A stretch of DNA of 64,000 nt, taken from positions 1,732,446 through 1,796,445 of the forward strand of contig VYZB01000144.1 in the NCBI GenBank assembly GCA_013397455.1. The letters are read 5' to 3'. Within the stretch, counting starts at the first letter, position 1. Each line of letters starts with the position of its first letter. A program made the position numbers and the translations under genes. The notes under the pieces are model-generated. The model saw only the letters and a list, made by a program, of their open reading frames with translations, was not told the DNA's origin and ran no database searches. Source of the DNA: Crotophaga sulcirostris. Taxonomy: Eukaryota > Chordata > Aves > Cuculiformes > Crotophagidae. Positions 15,801 through 26,130 of the stretch are shown here, piece by piece.

Positions 15801-15967
15801 TATGTATTGCATGTGCATGAAGGTCAAATAAAGAATTATGTTTTTTTTCAATATTACCATTGTTTGCTTCTATTTTGGTGACCACGTGGATTTTTTTAGA
15901 TGTTTTCAAGTACCATCTTTAGTCAATGTATGTTCCAGGCTTCCGCTGCATCATTCTAAAAAACATA
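9801..15967. other. Non-coding sequence with first phased T runs
   Basis: No gene or mobile element is recognised. Phased T runs occur at 9841, 9891, 10341, 10991, 12891, 15141, 15191, 15791, 15841 and 15891. The segment 10380-10570 is rich in TAAT-type cores and low in simple repeats, and resembles vertebrate conserved non-coding DNA, but I cannot test conservation. Open frames near 12220-13100 and 13658-13909 have no recognisable protein features. Confidence 0.5.
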
Positions 15968-16140
15968 TTCACAGTATCACAGTATAACCAGGTTGGAAGG
16001 GACCTCTGAGATCATCAAGTCCAACCTATAAGCCAACACTAACACCATCCCATCACCTAAACTATGGCACTGAGTGCCTCATCCAGTCTTCCCTTAAACA
16101 CATCCAGGGTCGGCGACTCCACCACCTCCCTGGGCAGCGC
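15968..16140 (-). mobile_element. CR1 LINE, 3' end fragment
   Basis: A 5'-truncated CR1 non-LTR retrotransposon on the minus strand. On the plus strand it begins with the reverse complement of the CR1 terminal short repeat (two cacagtat-like units at 15969-15987). It continues through the CR1 3' untranslated block that in sense direction reads toward 'ggtcccttccaacctgg', here seen as 'ggttggaagggacctctgag'. Homology stops abruptly at 16140 in the 'ctgggcagcgc' segment, giving a copy of about 173 bp. Such short 3' copies are the usual outcome of target-primed reverse transcription. It has no coding capacity. I do not assign a subfamily. Confidence 0.93.
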
Positions 16141-19100
16141 GAATATATAGAATATATTAGAACTTACTCTCTAGTGGTTAGAAATGTTCTTTTCATTCAC
16201 TGGGAAGATATACCCATGACTAATTTTTACATTCTTCCTATCTTGTACAAGCATATTTAGTTCTGACAATCCTTGCCTTTCCATTGTGGTAATCAAGTAA
16301 ATGTATTTATAGAAAATAATCATATCCTGACCCAACTTTTTTTTTTTTAGTCTCTTCTTTTAAGATTTGTTCTCTAAAAGCAGTTATCATCTGGTTTTAC
16401 ATAGAAATTGCAGTTCTAAATGTAGCTACTCAGAAGTGAGTCTGATATTCTAATGAAGTCTTAGTAAAGACTTGTACAATAGAATTAAAATTTCTTTTTA
16501 CTTAAAATACCCCACCTGCTGCCTCCTGGAAATAAATTGCTTGTGGCTATATGGCATTTACATTGCTTTATCATCAGCAGTTATGTCCAGTTCCCTTTTC
16601 ATTTTGTTAGTAAGACCCTCATCTATAGTAAAGTTTCCTCTAATTCATGCATAGAAGTTGTGATTTTGCACTCTGTCTTAGTAAGACAGTTAATAATAGT
16701 CTCCAGTTCCTGCTGAAGAATCCATTGATTTTCTAAATATGGGCAATGAACTGCAACTGTGATATCTGAAAGTTTCATAAGAATACATCTTGTCCTTTCA
16801 TTGAGGTGATTTGTGATTATGTTAACACTCACTGTTAGATGGAGGATAAAGTTTCAGGCGTCATGACTTGGATGTTGCAATTTTTACGCACCCAAGAAAC
16901 AGATGTTCAAATTGACAGGATAACTAAGTAATGAGGAAGAAATAGAGGTATACATAGTGACTCGCACAGCAAAAATGAAACAATACAAAATTCTTGTGCT
17001 GAAACATTTATAACTGCATTCACAAAACTGAATGAGAGGAAAGCAAGGTCAAAGGAAAAGCAAAAATATTTTGATAATTATTACAACTCTGTCACGCAAA
17101 GTATAGAAAGGGATCTCTTGCATTGAGATGCAAATATAAATTTTTTTGGAGAAAGATTCCATATGTTGAAGAAAGAACAAGATTTGAATTTTTTTTTAAG
17201 ATGCATATTTAGAAACTTTTATGATCTGTGTGACCATTGAAGGAGATGAGGAAACTAAGTCAGGTAAAGTCATAGCATCCTATAAACATTCAGTTCAACA
17301 CAGGCACTATAAAACTGAAATTTATAGTTGGGGGGATGGGGCAAGAAGGGTGGGTTGTGGAAGCAGAAAGGGTTGTAAGGACATTTCCTCATTGTTTTCT
17401 AACTGGTTTCATATTTTATGTGGTTTTTTTGCTACTATACTAAAAACATTGGCTTTGTCTTCCTCTGTAAGCTTCACATTCATTATAAGGTTAGATATTT
17501 ATACACGAACACTCAATGGCTACTCTGTGGTTCTGAAACCATACGACAAAGTGGACAGGCAGGGCTTATGATACGTGACTCTACAGGACAGGTGCTGAAA
17601 CTGTGCTATCTTCTTTACTATCTTAGATTGTTTTTTTTCCTATCTGCAAAGCAAGACTGATTTATTTTAAGGTGTTATGGAATCCAGGGTCAAATCAACA
17701 CAGCATATGAGATTGTACATTACAACAAGATGTTCCCATTTGGAGATTTACTGAACAAGCGTTCGTCTCATAAGCAGCAAGAGGAGTTATCCAGTGTGTA
17801 GGGAGTTACCTGCACGGACCTCTTTTCTTCAATAGAAGAACAGTAGGTATCTTTCTGTTTTTCTCAACTCTTCCTTTGTTCTTTGTTCCTTAGGCAATCA
17901 ATCTGACAAACAATTTATAGAGTGTGATATTAGCCAAGTGGTTTACACAGTCTTTACTCAGATGGCTCTATTAATTTAAAACTATAATTTTGCTTTTTCA
18001 GTCCATATACAACAGTAATTCTAGATGCAAATGTGAAAAAATACAGACCGTCTGAGAATAAAGGAAGATTTTGTAACTTTGTACAATGAAGGGTGCATCA
18101 TTTACATTTTGATCATGCCTCCCACTGCACTCAATCTAGGAGCAGCATCCTCAAAAGCTAGTGAACACTCAAGAATTTTCTGAAGTTAAAAAAAAAGTAA
18201 GTGACAAGTCCAGTGAAGCAGAATACTCAAACAAGATTAATTTTTTTCAATTTTCAATAAGTCAATCATTATACCAGGTGTGATCAATGATAACAAAAGA
18301 AACATTTAGCCAAAAGGGAAATAAATATCTGCGGTTCTCACAGGAGTCATTTATTGATTGAACTTGATTTGTCAAGTTTTTTTAGTACCTAGGACTAGAG
18401 TCAGGCTGTGAGCAGTACCAGGCTCAGTGACATAAGGGGATTATGCTACAATGCTGTATTTGTTCTTCTTTACTCTTTGATGAAACTTGTCTTTTAGACA
18501 CTTCATTTCACTTGCTGTCTTAACATTTTATGCTTAGGTATCTTTGTAGAAGAGTGCACATGTACAATACAGAGTCAGTTAGAACAGCCAAGGTTATTCC
18601 ATATGGATCTTCAGCATATTAATTCTTATTGAAGTCTACAAAATAGACATTCGAGGTTAAATATATCTAAGTGTTGTCCTGACTACAGATGATTTTAGAT
18701 TATTCTTTGACTGCTTTCTTATATGAGAACCCATTGTACAGTGTCTTGGACCTGTGGTATGGGAAATATAAAAAGGTTCGATCAGTGTTTTTTTTTTTTG
18801 ATACAGTCATGCTGACAAAAGGAGCATACACAATTTAGCAACTATTATAAATTGTCAGAACTGCTCTTGAGAAAGCATATGTTCTGTTAGGAAAACAGAT
18901 GTTAGGTAATAAATATTTTTCTGTTTTTCTAGAGTAGCAATTTTTTTTAGGATCAAAAACATGAAGTATAAAAGGGTATTAGAGACAAAATTTTTTTATG
19001 TGTCAGTATACGCCCCAACAGGAGCAACTGACAATCATTTTTTTTTTAAAATCTCTTACATTATCTAATAATAAATTGTCTCTATTATCAAATTACAAGG

Positions 19101-21701
19101 AAACTGGGGATTGACACATAATCCCATTTGTCTGAAATATTATTTTCAAAAAGGATTGTATCGAGAAAGTATAAAAAGAAAGATTTAACAAGGGGAGAAT
19201 TGTTTTCAGAGCAGGTCCAACACAATTTAAGATGTTGAAAATTGGGAATTGGCCAGAATCTGAAAAACTGAAAAGAAAAAAGGAAATCAGTTTTTTTATA
19301 GATCATTAAAAAATCCTGTTTACAGGAGAAGTAAGAGAAGTTTTTTTTTTGATTCTGGATAGTCTTATCCCTAGAGAACCAAAAGTATACTTTTTTTTAG
19401 TCAGAATCATTCCTGAATTTAAGCAAGCCACTTATAGAAATTTTTTTAATTAATAAAATAAAAAATAAAATTCACTGGAATCATTAAGATTTTTTTTAAA
19501 TATTTCAAATGTGAAAACTCTGTAGAAGAATAAAAATTATTTTTTTTGTTGGTTTTCAAGTGTAAGGAGAGTTCAAAGAAATCTGATTAATTTTTTTAGG
19601 AGTTGTAACAATATATTGAAACTGAGAAAATAATTTTTGATTTTTTTAAGGTTAAAATCTGATCATATGCAAAAGTGCGGCAATGCTACCTTTTTTTTCA
19701 AGCAAAAGGAATCTCTTAGTTTTTGAAGACTGAGCATTCATTTTTTTCTGGAAAATCTGCGTTGTCAAGTAAAAGGAGAACTAACCATTTTTTTTTTTTT
19801 ACTTCTACTGTTGGGATCAACCTATCAACATATGGATTAATTTTTTTGGGACCTCTTACTAAGCAAGTAGATATTTTTCAGAATAGTAAAGTACATAGCT
19901 TTTTAAACTAAATCTAGAATGATACATGCTATGGTAAACTTTTTTTTTGCCCATTGTTTCTTATTAGATAAACCATTATTTGATTTAGATTTTTTTTTAG
20001 TACTCTATAAATGAGCAAGAATAGAGTCATGTAGCATAAATTTTTTTCTAAATTGTTTTGCATCTTCTGACTCTATTCATCATATGATTATTTTTTTTTT
20101 TAATATCAATCTGATACTTTTCCTGGTAGTAAAAGCTTATCCAATTTAAACTGAGAAACTACCTAATTTTGACAAGAATTACCACCACACTATTTTATTT
20201 ATGTAATGAGTAGAAGGCATTTTATTTGTAATTGCATCTCTTTTTTTTCTTACTTATTGGGAGGTATTTGATAATTTTCGTTTAGTGTGGTTTTTTTTTT
20301 GAGATGAAGCTTTTGACTTGTGCATATACTATTTTTTAAATTTTTTTAACTTTTCTGTTGTAGTGTTAGAATGTCTAACAGGGAGAATTTCCACAATGTT
20401 CCTGGTGAATAAAGATGTCATTAAAATCTGAGCTAATAGGTTTTTTTCCTGTGAACTCAAGTGATGTTTGACCTTCAAGACTTTGTATAGTCATTGTTGT
20501 AGCAGGGCCGCAGGAACCTTGGGTTTTTTTTCTTTGGTGAGAGTGAAAAGCAGAGACTAGAAGGCTAGGTGGTGAGAAACAAAGGACTTGAATAAGATAT
20601 GAGAAAAATGCTTACATATCTATTGCTGGAAGTGGAAATCTATATTACATGGAAGCCTACAGAGCTATAGTGTGTAGGAAGAGGCCCAGGTACTGCTTCT
20701 TCATCCAACCAATATTAATTGAAATAGAATTTTGCATAAAGCGAATATTTTGTGGTCACCCATTTTGTGAGTTCAGGATGCTCAGTTTTCAAATACAGCT
20801 GTTTACATGTATCATTTCATTAGAAAGAAAAGAATACTGCATCAAATCAATGTTGTTCTTGGGTTTACAAAGTAACCAATTATTTTATTATACTTATGCA
20901 ATTGCAAAATATGCTCAAAAATCTTCAGGTGCTAGGAAGACCTACAGCAAGATCCTTAAACATAGTCTGAGTCCAGGGTCTAGTTTTCTAAAAAAACTAA
21001 AAATAATTAATTATCAGAAGTTAGACAAGAAGATTGCCTTCTTCCCAAGGTCTGCTGTACTAGTGTTTTCTTTTTCTGGCTAGACGATATAAGGGAAAAC
21101 TACAAGTGCTTCCTCTATAAACATGCAAAAAAAGAGGAAGACAGGGAAAAAGAAGATGAGTATGTACAATATCAGAAAACTGTATAATACCAATGAAAAT
21201 ATCAAGAAGTTCTGCCACAGTGGAAGGGGATGGAAGTTGTTTATGTTCCACTCCACTGTTGCTAAAGGTTCTGAAATTGGAAGAACTGAGTTCTGAAGTC
21301 TTGTATGTAGCTTGAACCATTGGGAGTTAACTTCACAAATCATAGTATTATATCCTTTCCTAGAAGCTTCCTCATGAATGATAGTGAGCTTCTTAATTGA
21401 TGCCTCATTACACAGGAGTCTCACATCTTCTCTATGCTACTCCTTGTAGCCTGGAGAGGACTAGGGTGTTGATGTTTCACCAATACTAAGAAAGTTGGGT
21501 GTCAACATGTAAGAAAACTGTAGAAGGCTTTAGGATTGCATATGTGTTAGGCGAAAGATCTACATTTCATATGATCTGGAAGCACACATTATAACACAGA
21601 ATGGAGAAAGAATGCGAAAGCTGAAGGAAGCTAAGAAAAAACCCATAAAATTTTACTAAGACACATTAGGAGAGCTAGACATTTCTATGAATATTCCACA
21701 A
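16141..21701. other. Non-coding sequence with dense phased T runs
   Basis: No gene or transposon is recognised. From 19291 to 20447 a T run occupies almost every 50-bp slot (missing only at 19891, 20141, 20191 and 20391), so open frames here are partly artefactual. The frames at 17221-17571 (116 codons) and 20649-21083 (144 codons) have no family signature, biased composition and no splice or Kozak support, and I treat them as chance. Confidence 0.5.
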
Positions 21702-21934
21702 AATCACTGAATTGCAGAATCACAGAATGTCTGAGATTGAAAGGGGCCCCTGAAGTTTTTCTAGTCCAATCTCCCTGCTCCAGCATTTGTCAAACAAACC
21801 AGGTTTCTCAGGATCTGCCAAGATGTATTTTTGACTGTCTTTTTTTTTGAAGAATCCAAAACCATCACAGGCAAATTGTTCCAATGACAGTTTTTTTTCA
21901 GAATAAACTTTTTTTAAAAAAAGTTAAAGTAGAA
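21702..21934 (-). mobile_element. CR1 LINE, 3' part, left of the retroviral insertion
   Basis: The reverse complement of a CR1 3' end: short terminal repeats (aatcac..gcagaatcacagaat, from 21702), then the 'aaggggcccctgaag' and 'agtccaatctccctgctc' blocks of the CR1 3' untranslated region. Overwritten T runs sit at 21841 and 21891. The CR1 sequence stops at tagaa (21930-21934) and resumes with tagaa at 23584. The consensus 'ggaatttcctg' block continues there, so 21702-21934 and 23584-26130 are two halves of one copy. Confidence 0.88.
21930..21934. repeat. Target-site duplication, left copy (tagaa)
   Basis: A five-base repeat tagaa immediately outside the TG that opens the LTR. It is identical to 23584-23588 on the other side. 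The CR1 family has tggaa or a similar sequence at this point, so an empty site with a single tagaa would restore an uninterrupted CR1. Retroviral integrases make 4-6 bp duplications, so the length fits. Confidence 0.85.
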
Positions 21935-21990
21935 TGTTAAGGGAAATTTAGTGTTAGAAGTTTTATAAGCTGCTGCTGAGAGCTGCCAAG
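21934..21990 (+). repeat. Left arm of 57-bp inverted repeat
   Basis: The first 57 bases at the LTR start are nearly the reverse complement of 23528-23584, with 4 mismatches and no gaps. It covers the U3 terminus. Homology ends at 21990, since the next LTR bases have no counterpart left of 23528. Ordinary LTR terminal inverted repeats are only a few bases long, so arms of this length are abnormal. Confidence 0.9.
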
Positions 21991-22461
21991 AGTGAAGACA
22001 AAGTTCTTAGCTCTGTCCCTTGTACAGACCCTTCCAGGGCTAGTTTAAAATCCAGTCATGCTGATCAAATAAAAGAACATGTTAGACAAAAGATGAAAAT
22101 TTAATTTAAGCAAGTATGCTTGCATAAGAGCTAGGCTTCAGTAATTAATAGAACACTGAGGGGCTTTCTTAGAATGGAATTGATTGGAGGCAAAGTGAGA
22201 TGTACTGAAGAGGAACAAGAAGAAAGTAACTTGTTGAGAAAGAAGAATTGAGAGGACGTAGTAAGTGATGAATTCTGAGAACATTAAGACCCCATGGAAA
22301 ATTTGAAAGATTTTGCACCTTATGTAGTCGCGGTAAGAACTTTTTTTAAACCAACCTGCAACTTTGTATCTTTGCTATTCACTCAGGTGATAGCCCAACT
22401 CCTAGTTGTGTAATTAAAGCAAATCTTGAGTTAACCGCGAACCTTGTTGATAATTTTGTCA
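21935..22461 (+). repeat. 5' long terminal repeat
   Basis: The left end is TG directly after the target duplication. The right end is CA (22460-22461), six bases before a TGG-initiated primer-binding-like site, which is the standard LTR layout, and the length of 527 bp is ordinary. Possible polyadenylation signals are AATAAA at 22068 and ATTAAA at 22413. The second is closer to the U5 end and more plausible for the R region, but I cannot fix U3/R/U5 borders. A phased T run overwrites 22341-22347. Confidence 0.78.
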
Positions 22462-22467
22462 TAGTTT

Positions 22468-22485
22468 TGGTGACCCAGGAGGGAC
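22468..22485 (+). promoter_or_regulatory. Retroviral primer-binding-site-like sequence
   Basis: The 18 bases start TGGTGACCC, six bases downstream of the LTR CA end. The first nine match the primer-binding site type used with tRNA-Trp. The remaining nine (aggagggac) do not match that tRNA as I know it, so the primer is uncertain: either a different tRNA or a decayed site. Confidence 0.65.
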
Positions 22486-22655
22486 ACTAGGACGCAAGGA
22501 AGGATCAGTGCCACTCTGAACAAACCTGTAATAAATGTTCCTGCCAGCATCTAAAGTGAGTTCACCTTTAAGATTTTGGCCATGGATTATTTCAGATTAT
22601 AGCCTGGAGTACTCTTGTGTTTAAACTTGATGTTAAGTAATGAGTAAGTATAAGT

Positions 22656-23527
22656 ATGGGAAGCGCACTCAGCATTGAGAGGAGGACGTCTTTTTTTGAA
22701 ATTTTAGAATTTTAGAAAACTGGGACAAGATTGTCTTGACAGGAGCTCTTAAGAAAAAGGTTAATATTGTTGTGTCAGGAAGACTGGCCATATCTTACTT
22801 GATTAAGAGGAGTGGGGCCAACTGATAACGCCAGTTGTGAGACATGAGCCCTGGCAACAGGGTGACTTAGTATCCTGGCAAAGTAAAATGCCTTGTTTGA
22901 GAGAGGATGCTGAAAAATGTGCTCAATTATTATCTGGTATTGTTACTCATTATACTCCCAACTGAAATGATATGAAAACCCTATTATAAGAACTTTTAAT
23001 GTGGAAGAGAGAGAGAGGATTTTTCAAAAAGACAGAGAAATTTTTTTAAGATCTCAGGGAGAACGACCACGTCTTACTGAAAATCCTCAATTTTTTTTAA
23101 CAACCACAGATGGGAATCAGACATATGTAACTGTTGTATGACAATTGATAGAGGCTGCACGGCAATGTGGAGAAGGAGTAATTAATTGGCCCAAAGTATT
23201 AGAATGTCGGCAGAAACCAGATGAACATCCTGGTGGTTATTTGGTTTGTTTAAATATGGGGGGATGAATCATGAATTTTTCAGGAACCATTGACTGTCAG
23301 TGTGTTTGTGGAAGAGTTCTCTCCTAATATTAACAAATATTTTAGGAAACATTTACTGAGATGGCAAGGAGAAACTCTAACTAAAATTGTGAGTATTGCC
23401 ACATTTGTTTATGAAGGGAGTAATACTGTGATACTGTGAGAGATGCTGAAAAACAAAAGTTAGAAGAAGAGAAGCAAAAGTAGGAAAAGAAACGAGAGCA
23501 CAAACAGAAAGAGAGAGAAATTAGTCT
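22656..23527 (+). pseudogene. Endogenous retrovirus gag remnant
   Basis: A degenerate gag-like region. The candidate start ATG at 22656 is followed by a Gly codon, as needed for N-terminal myristoylation of a matrix protein, and the early codons resemble a matrix start. The frame then breaks at several stops. The stretch 23130-23430 reads in pieces like the capsid domain of class I (gamma-like) gag. It is followed near 23440-23520 by a strongly basic and glutamate-rich segment like the charged region after capsid in gamma-type Gag. No zinc-knuckle (nucleocapsid) coding is seen because the element stops at the inverted U3 piece. T runs at 22691, 23041 and 23091 overwrite further codons. It is not functional. 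The family assignment is inference from residue pattern, not a search. Confidence 0.65.
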
Positions 23528-23584
23528 CTTGGCAGGTCACAGCAGCAGCTTATAAAATTTGTAACACTAAATTTCCCTTAACAT
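23528..23584 (-). repeat. Right arm of 57-bp inverted repeat (inverted U3 end)
   Basis: The reverse complement of the LTR beginning (21934-21990) with 4 mismatches. It lies flush against the right target duplication, so the right integration terminus is a U3 end rather than a U5 end. The junction with the gag remnant is at about 23527. Confidence 0.9.
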
Positions 23585-23588
23585 AGAA
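23584..23588. repeat. Target-site duplication, right copy (tagaa)
   Basis: Identical to 21930-21934. Immediately to its right the CR1 3' region continues in register ('tttcctgtgtttca'), which is the block expected next in the CR1 family. Confidence 0.85.
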
Positions 23589-23649
23589 TTTCCTGTGTTT
23601 CATTTTATATCTCAGTTTTCCCTGTATACCACTGAAAACAGTCCAGTCC

Positions 23650-26000
23650 TATCATCTTTACACCCTTTCATCAGATATCCAGTCACGCTTAGAGAGATCC
23701 ACTTTGAGGCATCTCTTTTCAAGACAGAACAACCCCAGTTCCTTCAGTCTATCTTCATATGCTGTAATATCGTAAGATATTGTTGAGCTTTTTTTTTTAA
23801 ACTCATGTCTTTCTTGTACTGGGGAGCCTAGTGCTGGACGCATCACTCCAGATGTCTTCTCTCTAGTGGTGATTAGATGGGAATGATCACTTCCCTCAGA
23901 CTGGTAGTGTTGCTTTTTCTAGTGCAGCCTGGGTGCCACTGGCCACCTTTGCTGCAAGGACACATTACTGGTTCATGTTCCACTTGGTGTCCAGCAGAAC
24001 CCCAGGGCTGTTTCTGCAGAACTACTTTCCAGCTGGCTGACCCTCAGCCTGTTGAGGTCCTTCTGAATGACAACGCAACCATCTGGTATATTAATAATTC
24101 CTCCCAGTTTTGTAGTGCCTAAAAACTTGCAGAAGATGCACTCTGTCCCATCATACAGATCATTAATAACGTATTCATAGTGGCTTTAGCACCACTATTG
24201 ACTACCCTTCATCTTGACTTTTTGTCAATGCTAATCACAAGCCTTTTAGCCTGGTAGTTTATCCACTTTTCAATGCACTTCACTCTCCATTTGTGTATTC
24301 CCTATTTCATCTGTTTGTCAATGTGGATGCTATGGTAGACAGTGCCAAAAACCTTACTAAAATAACTATAAGCAATATCCACTACTCTCCCTTCACCAAT
24401 CAAACTAATCCTTTGACTGTAGAGTTTTTTCAGGTAGATCAGGCATGCTTTCCCCTTCATCAATCCATGCTGACTTCCAGTTGTCTTCTTGTTCTTAATA
24501 TTTTTGTAAATTTCTTCCAGGATTATTTCCTCCAACATCTCCTCATGGTCAAGATGAGGCAGACTGGCCTGTAGTTCTCTGGCTTCTTTATTTTTTTCTT
24601 CTTGAAGACAGCAGTTATAGTGACTTTCTTCCAGTCCACATTTTTTTTCCCTGGTTGCTGTGATATCTCCAAAATAATTGAGAATGGTCTTGTGAGGACA
24701 TCAGCCAGCTCTCTTAGTATTCATGGGTGATCAAGTCCCCTGGATTTAAGCATGTCTAATTTGCTTTCATGGTTCCTCACTGCACCCTACTGAACAGAGG
24801 TGAAGACTTCCTTGCTCCAGACTTTATCTAGTCTTCAGGAAGGCCAGTCCTATGAGTAAGGAACAAGGCAAAGAAAGCACTGAGTCCTTCAGCATTTACA
24901 GAATACGTTGTCACCATGGACCTTGCTGTGATTATTAGTGGACTCACTTTTTCCTTTTTGCTGTTCACATACTTACAGAATCTTCTCTTGGCACCCTTCA
25001 GATTCCTGACCAGATCAAATTCCAGATTACTTTTAACTTTCCTAAACTCATCCCAGCATGCTTGGATAGCGTCTCTACATTGGTCCTCGGACACCTGACC
25101 CTCCTTTCACTTTCTGTATACTTTCTTTTTATATTTGAGTTTAGTCAAGAGCTCCTCATTCATCCATGCAGGCCTCCTGCCACCTTTGCCTGATAAGGAT
25201 ATCATGGGAGTAAGCAATTCCTGAACTTGGATGTGGTACCTTTTTTTCAAGGAGCTCTTTTGGGCCCCTCTTCTCTCCACAGTTGTATCCTGCAGGATTC
25301 TTGCAAGCGGGTTCCTGAATAAGACAAAGTATATTCTACTGAAGTCCAAAGCTGCAATCCTACTTTTTGTCTTGTTTACTTCTCTCTGGATCCTGAACTA
25401 CATCATTTTCTGGCAAGTGCAGTGAAGGCTTTCCCTAGCCTTTTTTTCTCCTGCAAGGTCTTCCTTGTCTTCCTTGTTTGTAGATACCATGTTCAGAAGA
25501 GGACCTCCCCTTATCCAATTATCGATTACTTGTGTTAGGATTTTTTTATCAATGCTCTCCACAAATTCCCTGGATTGTTTGTAACCTGCTGTGTTTTCCC
25601 ACTAGCAGATATCAGAGTAATTAAGTGTTCCATGAAGACAAAGGCATATGAATATGATGCTTCCTCCTGTTGTCAGAAAGGCTCATCTACCTCTCCTTCC
25701 TGCTGAAGCTGCCTGTAACAAAAACTTATGACAACATCACTCGTGTCTGTCTACCTTCTATTGCATAAGCTCTTGACTGGCTATCATCCATTTTTTTACA
25801 GAGCCCCATGTATGCCTTGTATTTTTTCATGTGAAGGGCAACTCCCTTTCCTTTCCTTCCCAGCTTTCCCTTCATAAGGATTTTGTACGCGTGCATTGCA
25901 GGACTTTAGTCATGGTAGTCTTTCTATCACATCTCTCTGCGTCCAAGATGATCATAGCCTGCACCTCCACAGAGATGTCTAATTTCTCCTGTTTTTTCCC
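23650..26000 (-). pseudogene. CR1 ORF2 (endonuclease-reverse transcriptase), decayed
   Basis: In life the product is the CR1 polymerase, which nicks target DNA and copies its own RNA. Remnants appear in several frames. At 25349-25107 there is an endonuclease-side block with the family pattern GxxGRRPAWMNEELLTKL. At 25094-24828 there is a linker block (RRFCKYVNSKK). At 24538-24302 there is reverse transcriptase with SQHGLMKGKACL and a motif A reading SYFSKVFGT where the family has LDFSKAFDT, so the catalytic Asp is lost. Near 24130-24090 the family FADDTKLG motif reads FLGTTKLG, so the catalytic Asp pair is also lost. At 23846-23658 there is the YEDRLKELGLF block. Stops and frame breaks separate them. 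It is clearly inactive. Confidence 0.88.
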
Positions 26001-26130
26001 TATGCTGTGTGCATTAGAGTGCTGGCACTTCAGACAGTCACTCAGTCATGCTGATTTCCCTCCCGAAATGTGAGAGCTTTCCCCATAATGGTGCTGTTTT
26101 GGCACTTCTTTATTTGTGTGCATATGCTTG

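Larger units (their letters stand above)
21935..23583 (+). mobile_element. Truncated endogenous retrovirus with two U3-type ends
   Basis: A 1649-bp insertion in a CR1 copy, flanked by a 5-bp target duplication. In order it has a 5' LTR (21935-22461), a primer-binding-like site (22468-22485), a leader, a decayed gag remnant (from 22656), and at the right edge an inverted copy of the first 57 bases of its own LTR (23527-23583). There is no pol, env or normal 3' LTR. The left terminus is TGTTAAGGG and the right terminus is CCCTTAACA. Both are therefore U3-type ends, whereas the U5 end of the LTR reads TTTTGTCA. The capsid-like part resembles class I (gamma-like) gag, inferred from overall pattern. 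The element is dead: gag has stops and frame breaks, and several stretches carry overwritten T runs. Confidence 0.82.
23584..26130 (-). mobile_element. CR1 LINE, main body (ORF2 region), right of the insertion
   Basis: About 2.5 kb of minus-strand CR1. Reading down from the higher coordinates it holds the endonuclease region (about 26090-25110), the linker between endonuclease and reverse transcriptase (about 25100-24830), the reverse transcriptase (about 24800-23900) and the start of the 3' region (about 23850-23590). With 21702-21934 it makes one copy of roughly 2.8 kb interrupted by the retrovirus. The 5' edge near 26130 is soft, because similarity fades over 26090-26190. T runs overwrite seven-base blocks at 23791, 24591, 24641, 25241, 25441, 25541 and 25791. 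Confidence 0.92.

Noticed and set aside
18941..20447. 50-bp tandem satellite or phased poly(dA:dT) nucleosome-positioning array
   Set aside because: The DNA between T runs is unrelated from unit to unit. The 50-bp register is exact over 38 kb and stops at assembly gaps, which natural arrays would not do.
19291..20447. CRISPR-like array suggested by regularly spaced identical short runs
   Set aside because: The constant part is only a T homopolymer, the genome is vertebrate, and the runs overwrite identifiable CR1 bases elsewhere.
20649..21083. 144-codon open frame as a gene
   Set aside because: No domain, biased Phe/Ile/Lys composition from AT-rich DNA, and no splice or start context of note.
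21934..23584. DNA transposon with long terminal inverted repeats
   Set aside because: The interior has an LTR U5 end, a primer-binding-like site and gag-like coding, and the 5-bp duplication with TG/CA termini is retroviral. No transposase is seen.
23877..24574. Plus-strand frames in this stretch as host exons
   Set aside because: They are antisense shadows of the minus-strand CR1 reverse transcriptase region.
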